Shown one piece after another: positions 1 to 11,745 of a DNA stretch of 64,000 nt. Position numbers and translations under genes: made by a program. The notes beneath the pieces are model-generated. The model was not told the DNA's origin, made no database searches, and was given only the letters and a program-made list of their open reading frames with translations. Source of the DNA: Zygnema cylindricum (taxonomy: Eukaryota; Streptophyta; Zygnematophyceae; Zygnematales; Zygnemataceae); the NCBI GenBank assembly GCA_037447655.1, contig JBBHKE010002940.1, positions 124,001 through 188,000 on the forward strand, read 5' to 3'. How positions within the stretch are numbered: position 1 is the first letter of the stretch; the number at the start of each line of letters is the position of its first letter.

Positions 1-286
1 GAAAGAAAGATGGCCTTTAACTTCAAGCACAATAGTTCTGTGTGCACGCATTTGTTTGTGAGGTAGTATGTTTTGTTAAACAAAAAACAGGCTAACACCT
101 TGAACAAGAAGTTCTTTGCGTGTACACCTGCCAGCCATCCTATTCTGTAGAACAAAAAGTCGGTCAGAGATTCCGAGTATATCTGTTTTCATCTAGTAAT
201 TGCTGGTAATGGAAAAATGAGCCAAAACTCTTTGCTACAAAAATACAAGACTTTAATACTTACATTTCTATATTTCTATTGCCCAG

Positions 287-3200
287 ATATGTGCCCTTGC
301 AGAGCATGCTCAGGCTGGAGTAGTATTTAATGAGCTTCTAGCCGCCTTAGAGAGAGATGCTGGCCTTGGGGTCCGTAGCTTCGGTTCTCGACATAGGGAG
401 CCCTGGCCAACTCAAGCAGTACTGCAGGTGAGCTAAATGACACATCATATGGACACGATGACAAGTCTGTAAAGTCTACATTGTTAGCAGGGAAGGGATA
501 CAACTAAGTAAAGCTTATGCTCGTTAATAACGACGAATTGCTACAAGGAGGAATAAGTCATTATGCCTCACATAAGAGGTGTAGAACACTTCAACGGAAG
601 GGCGATGGTTGTTCTTCACTTATGAGGTCACAAAAGCTGCATGTGAATATCCCAAGTTTCGGTATCTTCCACCTATTCTCACCAGTCACTACTTGCCAAA
701 ATGATCTGTTAATTTTTAGAATGTTGGAAGGCATCTCTGACATCTTCTGCTGGAAGCATATTGAGTTCTGGATCAAACTCTTCTTGCTTAGTCTCAGCAG
801 TTAGCTAAGGTGTGCTGACACTGATTGTCAACTGTAGAATTGTTGCTGGTATTCTGGCAGTCAGTTTGGCTTGGACTATCTCTGTTTTATCAAGGTTTCA
901 TGAAGCCATATTGCTATGGAATGTTGACTCGTGACCCCGTGTCTTGGCCTGTGAGGCTAAAGTTGATCGGTATGCTTTATCTGCCGCTTTCCTATGTGTG
1001 GGGCAGATGGTGGCGAATAGCCCTGTACTCGGACGTCCGCTGTTGGACCATTTGGTGGATGTCGTTTACAAAGCGCCCCTGTTTCTGGAGCCTTCTCCTG
1101 AAGAGGTCGAGAGGCCATGGCCTCCATCGAAGAACCAAGTTCTTAACCCTCTACCGCAAGCTGCGACACTCGCTTTGGCCACAGTGTTCCAGTATGTTCT
1201 ATCATCTGGCATTTTTTTTTCTTTTTCGCGTTGTAACTATCGGAAGAGAAGTTGCGAATAGATAAAATGTGGGTTGCGAGACATGGTCAATGGTTTTGCA
1301 CAATGTAAAGTTAGGGAGCTCTGCACGGAGTTTGACAATTTGGAGTCTTTTGCCAGCCTGACGAAATGGAATAAGTTCTCAGGACAGTTCATTTACTTAA
1401 CTTCATTTACTGGGCACATACGGGAAACTGAGCAGAAACGGTGATTGGCCTTTACAATCGGAAGTTACTTTGTTTTTTGCATGTGAAAACCGGCAGATCC
1501 AACAGTGAGAGTGTGAAGCGAGATGTGGAAGCTTCCTATGCTTCACTCTTCTGTGCCCTTCTCCTTCGTGTGGGGAGTGTACGTAGCAGTGCTGACCTCG
1601 ACTTGCAGGCACTCAGGCAAGTGTACAGATCACTGTATGCTGTATGTTTTATGCAGACCATGCTAATTGTAAGTTCCTGGATCATTGCTGTCTTTTTTAA
1701 AAAAGAACTAAACTACATGATGTGTTGTGGTATGTACGAATGTCACACAAATTTCGATGAGTGATGTAGATCAATTGCAGGTATGTATTGTGGAATATTG
1801 GGCCTTGGTACTTTTTCGCACAAGAGTGTGTCTACAGGTTTAGATTATCCATCATATGATTTTCTTCGGAAGGGTTATATTGCACAGAATTCTGTGTGCA
1901 GTTGCCAAAGTTGGGTTTTTGTATGAATCACATTTGATAGTGAAGCTTGGACAACCTTTGTTTTTAGTGTTAATTATTTTGAATTGATAGTTTTGCACTG
2001 CTTGCGTTTCTGCAATTTACTGTTGTGCTAAACCTTTTTTTTAAATTATTGTGGACCTTCGGCAAGTTTCATTGCAATCTAAAATGTGGTGTTTGGAGAT
2101 AAGATTGAGTCCAAAGTTATTCCTGTTTTCTTTTGCAAATTTTTGAACTTGCCCAAGTTATGATTAATTTGACTGATTAATGGCTGTTACTTATGATATT
2201 GCAAAGTTGCATGCACCACAATTTTGTTGACTGTGTTTTAGTCTTTTCAATGTGCTTATTTTTTGCGATGTTCAAACACTAACAAACTAAATTATTTTAA
2301 GCAGAAATCACTATTATTCTGCCGGGATTCAAATGGAGCAGCTACCAGGGGATTAAAAATGAAGCACAACTTCCTAGGACTGTCCTTTGGATTTGTGTTC
2401 TTGTTTTGTTACTTCAGATTGTTGTTGTGAACTTTTACTTCTCTACTTTTGGCTGTGCAATTCAGGGACCTTATTACTACTTTACAGGCTTTCTGCGATT
2501 GCACCGCAGACTCATCAATGAAAGAGGTAAATGGGTGACGGTTTTTGGGAAAGCACGGTAGGCTTGATGGGATTTTTTCTTCTCTTGGGCTATTTAAGTG
2601 GTGCAGTAAATTCTAGAATCATGTTTTCTGGTATGAACATCGTTTGGTTTGCTGTACGGCCAACTTTTTTGTGAGAACATTCTGTTGAATGATACCGATG
2701 TAATACTAATGCATAGTTGTATATTCAGATTAATGTTTGAAGTGCACTGTTTGTTTCTGTACAGGTTGTGAATCGATACGCAATTTCTCTTGCCGGAGGA
2801 GAAGGGTGGATTGATTTGGTGGGGGGTCTGGCAGAGTGCCAAGCAACAGCGTCACCTTGGGAGGTGGGTTGAGAACTTCGGTATAATAAGTTTTTGTTGG
2901 TAGAGAGGAGTGGTTGCAATATTCACGAAGGAAATCCGATTTTGGCATGTAAAGCGTAAATTTTTATGCTTCATTGCAAGATGCATTCGATCTCATACCC
3001 TGTGAGATAACGTCGAATGCTTCCTCTTTAAGTCACTGATGACAAATGTGACGAGGTTACTGTTTCAGGTGAAAAATATATGCAACCTCATATCACCTGC
3101 CTTGAAGAGTCTACAGGAGAGTCAACGTGCTATTACTGCCGCTGCATTGTCCACCTACTTGCAGCACAGGTACAGCTTTTTTTCCAGAGATCTCTCTCCT

Positions 3201-6200
3201 TCATGTCATTGCCCGGCCCACTAGTTGGGAAGTGTATGTGGTACATGTTCTCTTTTTAGTCTGGCACTTCAGGCAATGCGTCTTTATATGCACGTTGTTT
3301 CCTGCAGCCTCTGGTTTATTATAGGTTCTTTGTTTAAGGCTGGCTTAAGTTGCCGATGTCTGAGCAACTTCACTCGACATTGTCCTTTTCTTGTTGGTGC
3401 CTAAATGTTTGTTTCTCTTTCTTGTCCCGTTCTGATTTGGTTCTGCAATTTTGACTTTCATGGCATATTGCAGTGATGATAAAGCGTTACAGGGCCGACT
3501 AGTGGAGGTTTTACGCACTCTTACAAATGACGCATCGCCACTTGTCAGAAGGCTGTGTGTAGATGGTCTTGTAAAGGTCGGTCTTCCTCTTGCTATCATC
3601 TCCAAACAGTCTCCTTTCCCGTCCAACGTCTAGTATTTCCAATGGCAGTATACATTGTCTTGCCCGTTGTTTTATTTCATTTCCACCTGTTTCGATGAGA
3701 ACAGGGTTCTGAGACATTATTTGTCCCATGGTCCAATGGAGCTCAGCACACACTTATTGCACTCACTCAGCAGTTGCTGAATGATGTGAAAATTGACGAG
3801 TTTCAGGGTTCTTCTGCAGATGTCCGATGAGGCCTTATCGAGGCATATAACAGATGTCCTCGCAGTGACTGCTGCCCTAATTGAGGATAAAGAGGAGAGA
3901 GTGGTGCTTTTAGCATTGCAGGGTCTCTCGAAGGTGGGCTCCGTTGGGTCTCTACTTTCTCTCTTTGCCTAAATGATGGTGCTGTCCCCAAGTGATAAGA
4001 CACGTTTTTAGATGTGTATGGAGGACAATTTCCTGAGGTACGATTTGAGGTCAAAGATGACCCCTCTATATTCAATATGTCAACCTTATTGTGCCACCAG
4101 TGTGTTGTGATTCACTCTATTTTAATCGGTGATGTTTGTATAGGTCAAAATTTAATTTTGCATCAATTCAATATTGAATAATTTAATTATCGATGGAAGT
4201 ACTTTAAACCGTAAATTTACAAAGTCAGACGAACAACAGGAGCTCTTGTGTGGTAGAATGGGGCTGCTTGAGTGACTTCCAGATGTACGGTACTTCTGTC
4301 CAGAACTGAGTGATTATAATGCCCTGAAAGGCATTGCCGTTTGCATTAGCCATTTATTGGAGATTTTCCAAAGTGTCCGGAGCCTTTGGTTGTGATTGTT
4401 TTTGTAAAATCATCACACACACCAAATCAGCGGAGCTCAGGGGTCTCTTAATGTAGTCATCAGATGGGCAATAGTACTCAGAGGTAATGTTGCAGTAGCT
4501 CATGCACAAAAACCACGCTGCATACTCTAGAGATTATCGAATGGAAAATGCCGTAGCTCCTTATGTACGGTTTGAAAGAAATGTTGGGCAAAGCAAAATC
4601 ATCCATTGTAACACATTAAGAGGACATTTGATAGTTTGTTAATAGGGACCCTCTAATGTAGGATCCCAATACGACTTTTTTGTTGTGTTATAGTCTACAT
4701 AAGTACGGTCACATTGGCCTCACAAAATCTTTAAAGTGGGACCATTTGTTTCTTCGTTTGTAAGGCCTGTGTTAAGGGTTTATCAAGAAGGTCCTAGTGG
4801 ATGCCAAACATTATGACGTGACATGAATACTTTGTCAAAATCTCCTTCTCTGGTGACTACTGACACCATTTCGCGATCGTGAGAGCAAGTCCCAAACTAC
4901 TTATCTCTGTATGTTTGCCGCTAGAACGAAGAGAGGCCGTAATTCATGTGGCAAAAGCAAAATCTTCTTGGGGTTTTGGAACATGACTTGCCTCATTACA
5001 TAAGGCAGAAAGAGTGTCGCTAGAAGAAACACTGCGGGAACAGGGTCAGTCTTTTTATGTTCAGCTAAGGGGAGGCGGTTCTTTTTTAGAGAAAGGATAA
5101 ATGTTGTAATCCACTGCTTTAGTAAGCTTACAATGCCAACATGGTTGGATTTTCACATGTTTGACTAGTTCATCTTCTTCATTGTGAGAGTTTTCGTTTT
5201 TTTAAGAAATTTTCCTATTTGGAGCTTCTCTCTCTTCTGTTTGAAACGTTCCACAGGTAGCGTTTGTTGCCCTTTGAAAGCCCTTTATTGTAATGGTGTG
5301 TGGATTTGCAGGTTTTTGAACAAACTCCAACAAACCTAGTAACGCCTCTCCTTCTGGGAGTTTGTGCCCGACTGTTCACACTGCAGGTGATGACCATAAA
5401 AACTGATCCGCTAGATAAATTGCTGATTTTCTCTTTGCATCTCTCGCTTGCCTCTCCAGCTAATTATCTTTGTTGTGTGAACGGAGATTTTGTGTTGTGC
5501 AAAATCCATTTCCTTCTCTGCCTGGCTGCAAAATGAATTTTTTCAACCAATCAGTCGAAGCCTACTGAAAAGTGCTGTTTGTACACCGATTTGCTTGGTT
5601 TTCATGTGTGTGAATGAGGGAACAGAAATCAGACAGTGATAAGATGCGAGCAGCGGCTTTCACTGCTTTTGGAACTCTTAGCCGTTTCATTGACAGCGAT
5701 CTTCAGACAATTTTGCTGGAGCAGGTACATTGCACATCGTAATTAGTTGGGATTTTGTCGTCAAGTTTATTTCCATAATTTTATCGTCGGTCCAAACGAT
5801 TTTATGTGTGGCATGGCTAGATCAGGAGCAGTCCACCTCTACATGTTTGGGATTGAATATAGTTTTTAGTTCTGTCTAAAAATAATGGACTTCATTCAAA
5901 AAGCAGTCTCAACTGTGGCTACTATGCTGTGCTTTGCGCTCAATTTTTAGACATTTGTTTCCTTCCCCCTACTCCTGCTCTCTTGTACCCCCGAGCCAAG
6001 CACATAAAATAGGCATGGGTTATCTTGTTTTTCCTAGTTGCCTTTTCCATTTTGTATTGCTTTCTCTGCTCTTCCTTATGGGGTGATTTCAAATGACACA
6101 CGGACTTCTGTTTTGGCCTACAGATGCATACAGTGTTGCCTCGTCTCCTCTTCCATGTGGATGATGATTCTGCAGAAGTGCGATCTGCTTGCAAGGTACA

Positions 6201-9200
6201 GTACTGCTGTTGACACTTTTTCCTGTGAATTACATTGTTTTTTTTCATTATCGTGTTATGGTTTTCTGTCATATATGGTTTTTTCTCGTGATTTTGCATA
6301 TACATTGCATCAACACAGCCAGAGCAATTCCCAATTTCAATGGTGCCCATCTTGAGAGGTTTCGGGGTTTTCTGGTGGTGGAAGGAGTGCTTGTGGTGTA
6401 ATCTGGATCAGCCTGCCCAGTTATTGCTATGTATTGTAGGGGAAAAGGAGGTTGAAAATAGACTTTGATTGACCTAGAGTGGTTGGGTTTCTCTAAGAAC
6501 TTCGGCCCATCGGGCTCCCAAAGGAGTCATTTCACGTTCGATTTTTGCGATGACCACTTTTTGCGCCCATAAGATGACCTAGTCATACTTTTGGCCACAG
6601 AGTTAGCCGTGTGGCCTGTACAAAGAAAATGAAAAACAAGTTATGGGAAGAACAGAAGTCTGTGAAAAAAAAAAAAATTCCGACTTTTATTCGTCTCAAG
6701 TTTTTCTTTTGGATCGACTCCCAGTTTGGGCGAATCAATTTTCTTTTGTGACTTTGGCAGCTATAGTTTTTTTTTTTTTTACTTTTGCCCGTAGATTGCA
6801 TGCCTGAGAAAAGAACAGGCTCACCAGATTTCCATGGCTATCCTATGTATTGAGTTTCGTGGGTCTATTTTACCGGGTTTTCGCATTTTGCCAAGCGACC
6901 TTGAAATAACCCCTTCAGGGTCCCGATGGCTCGTCTTTCCTTTTGAGGTTGTATTTTTGTTATAATTAACGTGAATAACTTGCCATCAGTGCTACTTTCT
7001 GTTTCCCACTAAACACGTTTGCACTTTGTTGATCCTAATTTTTCAATGGAGCTAGGTACACCTTCTCATCAGCGTGGGTCCTGTGACAATGTTGTATGTT
7101 CTTTTGTCGGCATTACTTTGGTAAAGGTTTACAATATTAGGTGACCAATCTGTTGTATTAAACTCATTTAGCTTACATCCATTAGAAAATCATCGGTGCA
7201 CTTTGTATATAAACACTGTAAACCACACTAGCACTGAATGTTGTAGCAACTATATTGAGCAGGTAGGACTGTTGCTCTCTTTCTTTCGTTTGCCCTCTCC
7301 CTCATGCCCTCTTCCTCTCTCCCTCTTGTCGGTCCGATATGCGACCTTCCAAATGCAGAGTTCTTTGCGGCGTATTGTGGCGTGCCTTTCCTGCGATGTC
7401 CTGGAGGAGCTTCTCGACCACCGGGCCTTCCTATCAGATCGCAGGTGAGCTTCATGACGGGCTAAAACGAGCTTGGGCTATATTTTCCTGCAGGATTTTT
7501 GAGTCTTTAGATATGCTGATGTACAGTGCACGGTGAAATCGTTATCAGTGTTAACGGCAGTAATCTGGTGACGATTTTTTTTGCCCCTTGAACACAAAAT
7601 AGTGGTAATAATATGTTAGTGTTAGCGTTAACTATGCTAATTGTTTTATTCTTAACGCTAATTTGGTGAGCTGTTCAAAGTGGTCCATGTCGCTGGACCT
7701 AAATAGAGATAGTAACGCTCGAAAAAACCCCACACTATATATTTCTTAACGCTGATATCAATTCATGGTAGACCATACCTGAGTAGTTGAACAGTATAAT
7801 GTCCCTGGTTATGGCATTTTTGTGCTTAGTGGCTGCTCACTGGTATGGTATTTGTAATGCAGTTTTTTGCTTCTCTTGTCCACTTTGGATGTTGTTGCAC
7901 TTAAACCAGGCATCCAAGCCAACTGACTTTTTTTTAGCGCATTCGACAGGTTGAAGTATAAAGAGTTCATACGGGATTTCATCCGTCACTTAACTGCGAA
8001 CTTTCCCGACCAATCGGAAGTCTACTTGGCATCAGCGCTGGAGGTATGTGGAACGGGAGACTCGAAAAATACCTGTTTTGTCCGGATGTATCGGCTGGAC
8101 TTAAAATGGAATTTCCAATACAGATTGTCCTTCTATGTTTGCCTTTGTAAACCCAATTTGTGTTGGGACTTGCAACCGCTAGTATACTGATTTCATTTGG
8201 TGTTTTCACAGTCAATCCATGTTATTAAGCTCTTTTCACGCTTGAGGATTTCTGGAAATCAACAGCCCAGTATCGATTATTTGAGACTGGAATTCCCTCC
8301 TGTCCACTCTAAATCGAACATATTATGCGGCAAACGTGCTCTGTACACTGATAATGTTCATTTCTACCATATCTGGAATCCAGAGAACCTATTTTTTAGG
8401 AGATAGTTTTAGACTAAGTCAACAGAATCTGAGCCCATAGCAAACAACTATTGGCATTTGTGGTTGGAGTCCTTTTCTGATTAAATTGTGGTTGCTTTTA
8501 TGCTCAATCTTATGTCTACAACTTTTTTGTGATGACTATGGCGTATGTTGATTTGTGATGTCCATCAATAACCTCTTTCACAGCTGAAATTCATTATTGT
8601 AGTGATTATAACTGAAGTAACCAAAACCTGTGATCATGAATTTTTACATAGATTCATGGAGAAATCTACTGGAATTTTCATGTTTATCCCTTTCCCACGT
8701 CGTCGGGAATGCATGGGCCTGCGTATGTCGTTCACTTGGTTTGTTTCGGATGATTCAGGCAGTATTAATAGTATAAATGGCAAAATATTATGCTCAACAC
8801 CAATACATGAGAGTAAGAAAGTCACGAGAGAAAGTCATGAGGTCGGATGATTTTAGGGTCTTTTCTTATTGTGGTCCTCGCGAATATCTGTGTTAGCCTT
8901 GAAAACTCGACATCCTAAACTCATCATAGTGGACAGTTAATGAGCATCTCTGCATTATGGCCACTCATATCTTGACTTATCAGGTTATTACACTATCAAC
9001 ATTTTACCCTCGTTTTGAGGGTAAAATCGTATAGTTTCCACAATAATTTGAGTGATTGTACGTACGGTTAATCATAAAACTGTTCTGTTCACCCTCAACA
9101 TGAGGATAATTTTTCTCGTGTATTTACCCTATCAGCTATCGCTTTTCGGCTATGGAATTCTGGAAATGGCATTGTAGATGTGGAAAATACTGAAGTTCTG

Positions 9201-10200
9201 TATATCAAAAAGAGAGGATTATCATCATGCTTCTCTATTTTCTTGGGGACTGAATGAGTAATTTTGGTCATTTGTATGCAGAGTATGGAGGGAGCGACAC
9301 GAACTATCCAAGCCAATTCTTGCTTCTTTGTTGGATGCTTTTTAGGTCATGTAGAGGACAGCTCCTTTCTTCACCAACACTTGTCCCAGGTATGTCTTTA
9401 CTTCCTTTTTGGCAGTATGTCTTCCCTTTCTTTTTGAAATTATGTATGTCTTCCCTTTCTTTTTGAAATTATGTATTCCCTTTCTTTTTGAAAGTATGTC
9501 TTTCCTTTCTTTTTGAAAGTATGTCTTTCCCTTTTTTTTCAAAGTATGTCTTTCATTTCTTTTTGAAATTATTTGTTTCCTTTCTTTTTGAAAATATGTC
9601 TTCCCTTTCTTTTTGAAAGTATGTCTTTTTTTTTTCTTTTGCAATTACAAAGGTAGGATTTGACTTTAAAGCTGTCAGGGAATCGTCAGATCTTGGACAA
9701 TGTCTCGTGAGTTTTTTTCTGATGGAATTACTCCGTACTACTGCACTGTAGTAGCGATAAGATGAGCCCACTAAACATCATGAAAGGTCACAAAAGTCCT
9801 TCCGCTCCCCACTGCATGCATGATTTACGTTGTTTGACAAACAATCAAAGTCTGTTATTTTTTTTTTTTTCTGCTCATGTTAGACTATTTTTCTGGTGAC
9901 ATCACACCAAATCTTGGACTTGCTCCCTCTCCCTCCGTCTCCCTCCCTCTCCCTCTCCCGCTCCCCTTCCCTCTCCCTCTCCCCCTCTCCTTCCTTCCTT
10001 CCTTTCCCATTTCCCTTCCTTCCCTCTCGCTCTCCTCCCTCTCCCCCTCTCCCTCTCCCCCTCTCCCTCTCCTTCCGTGTGTTTTGCAGGCCAGCGCCAT
10101 GCTTGTGCGTTTGGCGTCCAACTCCTCCAGTCCTCCGGTGCGCGCCAACTCCGCCCAGGCGCTGGCACTGCTGCTGCGCCGCATGCCGCAGACCACCTGA
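287..10200 (+). CDS. SGR6-like: HEAT-repeat protein, SGR6/MROH1 family, C-terminal 539 residues (15 exons, 5' end outside window)
   Basis: Exons read as 287-427, 956-1191, 1497-1616, 2466-2526, 2765-2863, 3069-3169, 3474-3576, 3820-3933, 5312-5386, 5626-5724, 6124-6195, 7359-7444, 7950-8043, 9282-9389 and 10090-10200 (TGA). Joined they give exactly 539 codons with every splice phase compatible. The translation is a series of alpha-helical HEAT-like repeats with signatures such as SPLVRRLCVDGLVK, VLPRLLFHVDDDSAEVR and LALLLRRMP, which match my recollection of the C-terminal half of plant SHOOT GRAVITROPISM 6 and animal MROH1. Plant members are about 1,700 residues, so roughly two thirds lie to the left. 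Family role: SGR6 is a vacuole-associated HEAT scaffold needed for vacuolar membrane dynamics and gravitropism. No catalytic residues are expected. One intron is GC-AG. The acceptor of exon 2 (tgtgag) is the weakest splice call. Confidence 0.88.
1617..2465 (+). other. GC-AG intron in the HEAT-repeat gene
   Basis: The donor reads AG|GCAAGT and the acceptor TTCAG|GGAC. Only this GC donor joins the flanking exons in frame: AG plus G restores an Arg codon and yields the family motif LQAFCDC directly after it. A GT donor at 1669 is also present but would insert residues that break the alignment to the family. Confidence 0.75.
7529..7770. mobile_element. Short MITE-like element in an intron of the HEAT-repeat gene
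   Basis: The left end, CACGGTGAAATCGTTATCAG followed by TGTTAA, and the right end, which reversed reads TACCATGAATTGATATCAGC then GTTAA, form an imperfect inverted repeat about 26 bp long. The ends match the family seen at 14391-15005 and 15023-15638. There is no coding capacity. Confidence 0.6.
9001..9027. repeat. Perfect 11-bp-arm hairpin in an intron
   Basis: ATTTTACCCTC at 9001-9011 is followed by a GTTTT loop and the exact reverse complement at 9017-9027. It lies in the 8044-9281 intron. No function is assigned. Confidence 0.7.
9390..9636 (+). repeat. Intronic minisatellite of about 25-bp units starting at a splice donor
   Basis: About ten degenerate units of the form TATGTCTTTCCTTTC plus TTTTTGAAAG run in tandem. 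The first unit is the real splice donor of the exon ending at 9389 (CAG|GTATGTCTTT). Most later units repeat an A-A-G/T-TATGT donor-like start and a pyrimidine tract. Confidence 0.85.
9922..10076 (+). repeat. (CTCCCT)n polypyrimidine tract upstream of the last exon
   Basis: About 150 nt of nearly pure C/T made of CTCCCT-type units end just before the acceptor GTTTTGCAG of the terminal exon at 10090. Long spurious reading frames (SPSPS or GEGER strings) on both strands come from this repeat and are not genes. Confidence 0.85.
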
Positions 10201-10215
10201 GGAGAGGGGACGGCT

Positions 10216-10440
10216 CGCCACAACTGGTACGTAAGAGACTCTCCGAGACTGTCAAAGACTCTCCAAAATGTCAAAAACTCTCCAAGACTATCAGAAACTC
10301 TCAGTCAGAGACTCGCAGAGACTAACAGTGACTCCCGGAAACTATCGGAGACTATCAAAGAGTCTCAGAGACACTTTTGAGACTATCGGAGAGTCTCCGA
10401 GTGTAATAGAGACGATCAAAGAGTCTCAGAGACTCGTGAC
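10216..10440 (+). repeat. Degenerate GAGACTNTC tandem repeat in the 3' UTR
   Basis: Some 20 imperfect copies of a 10-11 nt unit (GAGACTATCAA / AGACTCTCC type) follow the stop codon. This is transcribed sequence if the UTR call is right. Confidence 0.75.
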
Positions 10441-10584
10441 CATCGAGCATTAGTTGTTGTCGAATAGCTTCAGAACTGCCCTTTTTTTTTGGCCCACGGA
10501 TTCCCTAGACTTGTCGGCGTGATGTACATAGTGGAAGTCTTTGATCTAGAGAAGAAATTGTACACTTTTTTCAATACGTGGCAG

Positions 10585-10624
10585 TGTCTCACATCTCTTA
10601 TGAGTGTCTCACATCTCTTATGAG
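10585..10624 (+). repeat. Exact 20-bp tandem duplication
   Basis: TGTCTCACATCTCTTATGAG occurs twice back to back at 10585-10604 and 10605-10624. Confidence 0.9.
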
Positions 10625-11527
10625 AACAGTGGCCGATCTGATGGTTAGGATGGGTGGAGACAGTTGTTTTTTAAATAAGGGACAGTCGAGGGTTTATTTC
10701 GTTCTGGGTCGATGTATTTGGTATAGACATGTGGAAGGAAATTTATAAGACGTGTGAGGGTTTTTGAGGGTTTTTGTTTAGGACTCTTTAGACAATTTCT
10801 TTTTTTCTTCTTTTCTTCTTTTCTTCTTTACTTTTCTTCTTTCTTTTTTCTTCTCCTTTGTAGGGCTTCTATTTAGCATGAAAATGGCCAAGAAGATGGT
10901 TGATGCCCATGTATGTGGTGGTTAAGAAAAAATAAAATTTTACAGCAAGGCTGACGCAAGACATAATGTGGCTGTGTTCATCTTCAAACACTAATGGTAC
11001 ATAAAAATTTTACAAAGAAAAAAGAAGACGTGAATGATAATAAGAAATATTTTGCGTCTTTTGTTATGGTAGTCAAGGTTCTCATTGCTATTCTCATCTC
11101 ATGTTTTCACACTAACAGAAACAGAAAGATTGATATTTGTTTCGGACATAAGTAAATGGTAATAAGAAACCTCTGCGTGCTTTTTTTTTCTTTCTTTTTT
11201 ATGGCATTTAAGGTTCTTCTCAGTATTGTCATCTCATTTTTTCTTATCCCATCCGTTTACATGAGAATATGTCAATAACAACCAAACTAGGACATTAAAA
11301 CCATAATTCAAAAGTAGGTGAAAGTTGCCTATACAATATGCCTATTGTACGCAAAAAATACAATATACCCTTAAGACCCATATTGTATTGGCCGCAAAAT
11401 GAAATAAAATAGTAACAGGGTTGAGTTGCACATCGTTCGATAGAGAATTAAACGTCATGTCTAAATTTTGAAAAATATTCGGACAAAATTATTTTTCTGT
11501 GAGTTTTGAGGTAATTTTTATTTAAAC

Positions 11528-11745
11528 CGTCAGATTCGGATGATCGGACGGTCTCTGATCAAAGTAGCGATCTAAGAAGATCACATGAAAAGCCCATAAC
11601 ACAACTTACGATAGTCCAAAAAGATCACATGAAAAGCCCATAACACAACTTACGATAGGACTATCGTCAGATTCGGACGATCGGACGGTCGCTGATCAAA
11701 GTAGCGACTTAAAAAGATCACATGAAAAGCCCATAACACAACTTA
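11528..11745 (+). repeat. Nested direct repeats of about 32 and 43 bp
   Basis: The segment AGATCACATGAAAAGCCCAT continuing to AACACAACTTAC occurs three times (about 11578, 11621, 11714). A second segment, starting CGTCAGATTCGGA and ending AAAGTAGCGA, occurs twice (about 11528 and 11665). The layout suggests stepwise local duplication. Confidence 0.8.

Larger units (their letters stand above)
10201..10950 (+). other. 3' UTR of the HEAT-repeat gene with candidate poly(A) signal
   Basis: Sequence after the TGA contains no further coding exon. A canonical AATAAA lies at 10931-10936, about 730 nt after the stop. The interval also holds two repeat tracts, listed separately, and a CTTTT-rich stretch at 10800-10860. 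The UTR extent is inferred from the AATAAA only. Confidence 0.45.

Noticed and set aside
825-1265. 146-codon frame overlapping the second HEAT exon in another frame
   Set aside because: The 944 frame carries the conserved sequence and fits splice phases; this frame is a shadow of it and has no ATG-initiated gene context.
3703-3806. Open, exon-like stretch (GSETLFVPWSNGAQHTLIAL) between exons 7 and 8 of the HEAT gene
   Set aside because: Exons ending 3576 and starting 3820 join in phase and align without it. Adding it would insert about 34 unsupported residues. It remains a possible alternative exon.
9880-10274. Long overlapping frames on both strands (Ser/Pro- and Gly/Glu-rich)
   Set aside because: They are produced by the CTCCCT repeat and the terminal HEAT exon on the other strand.
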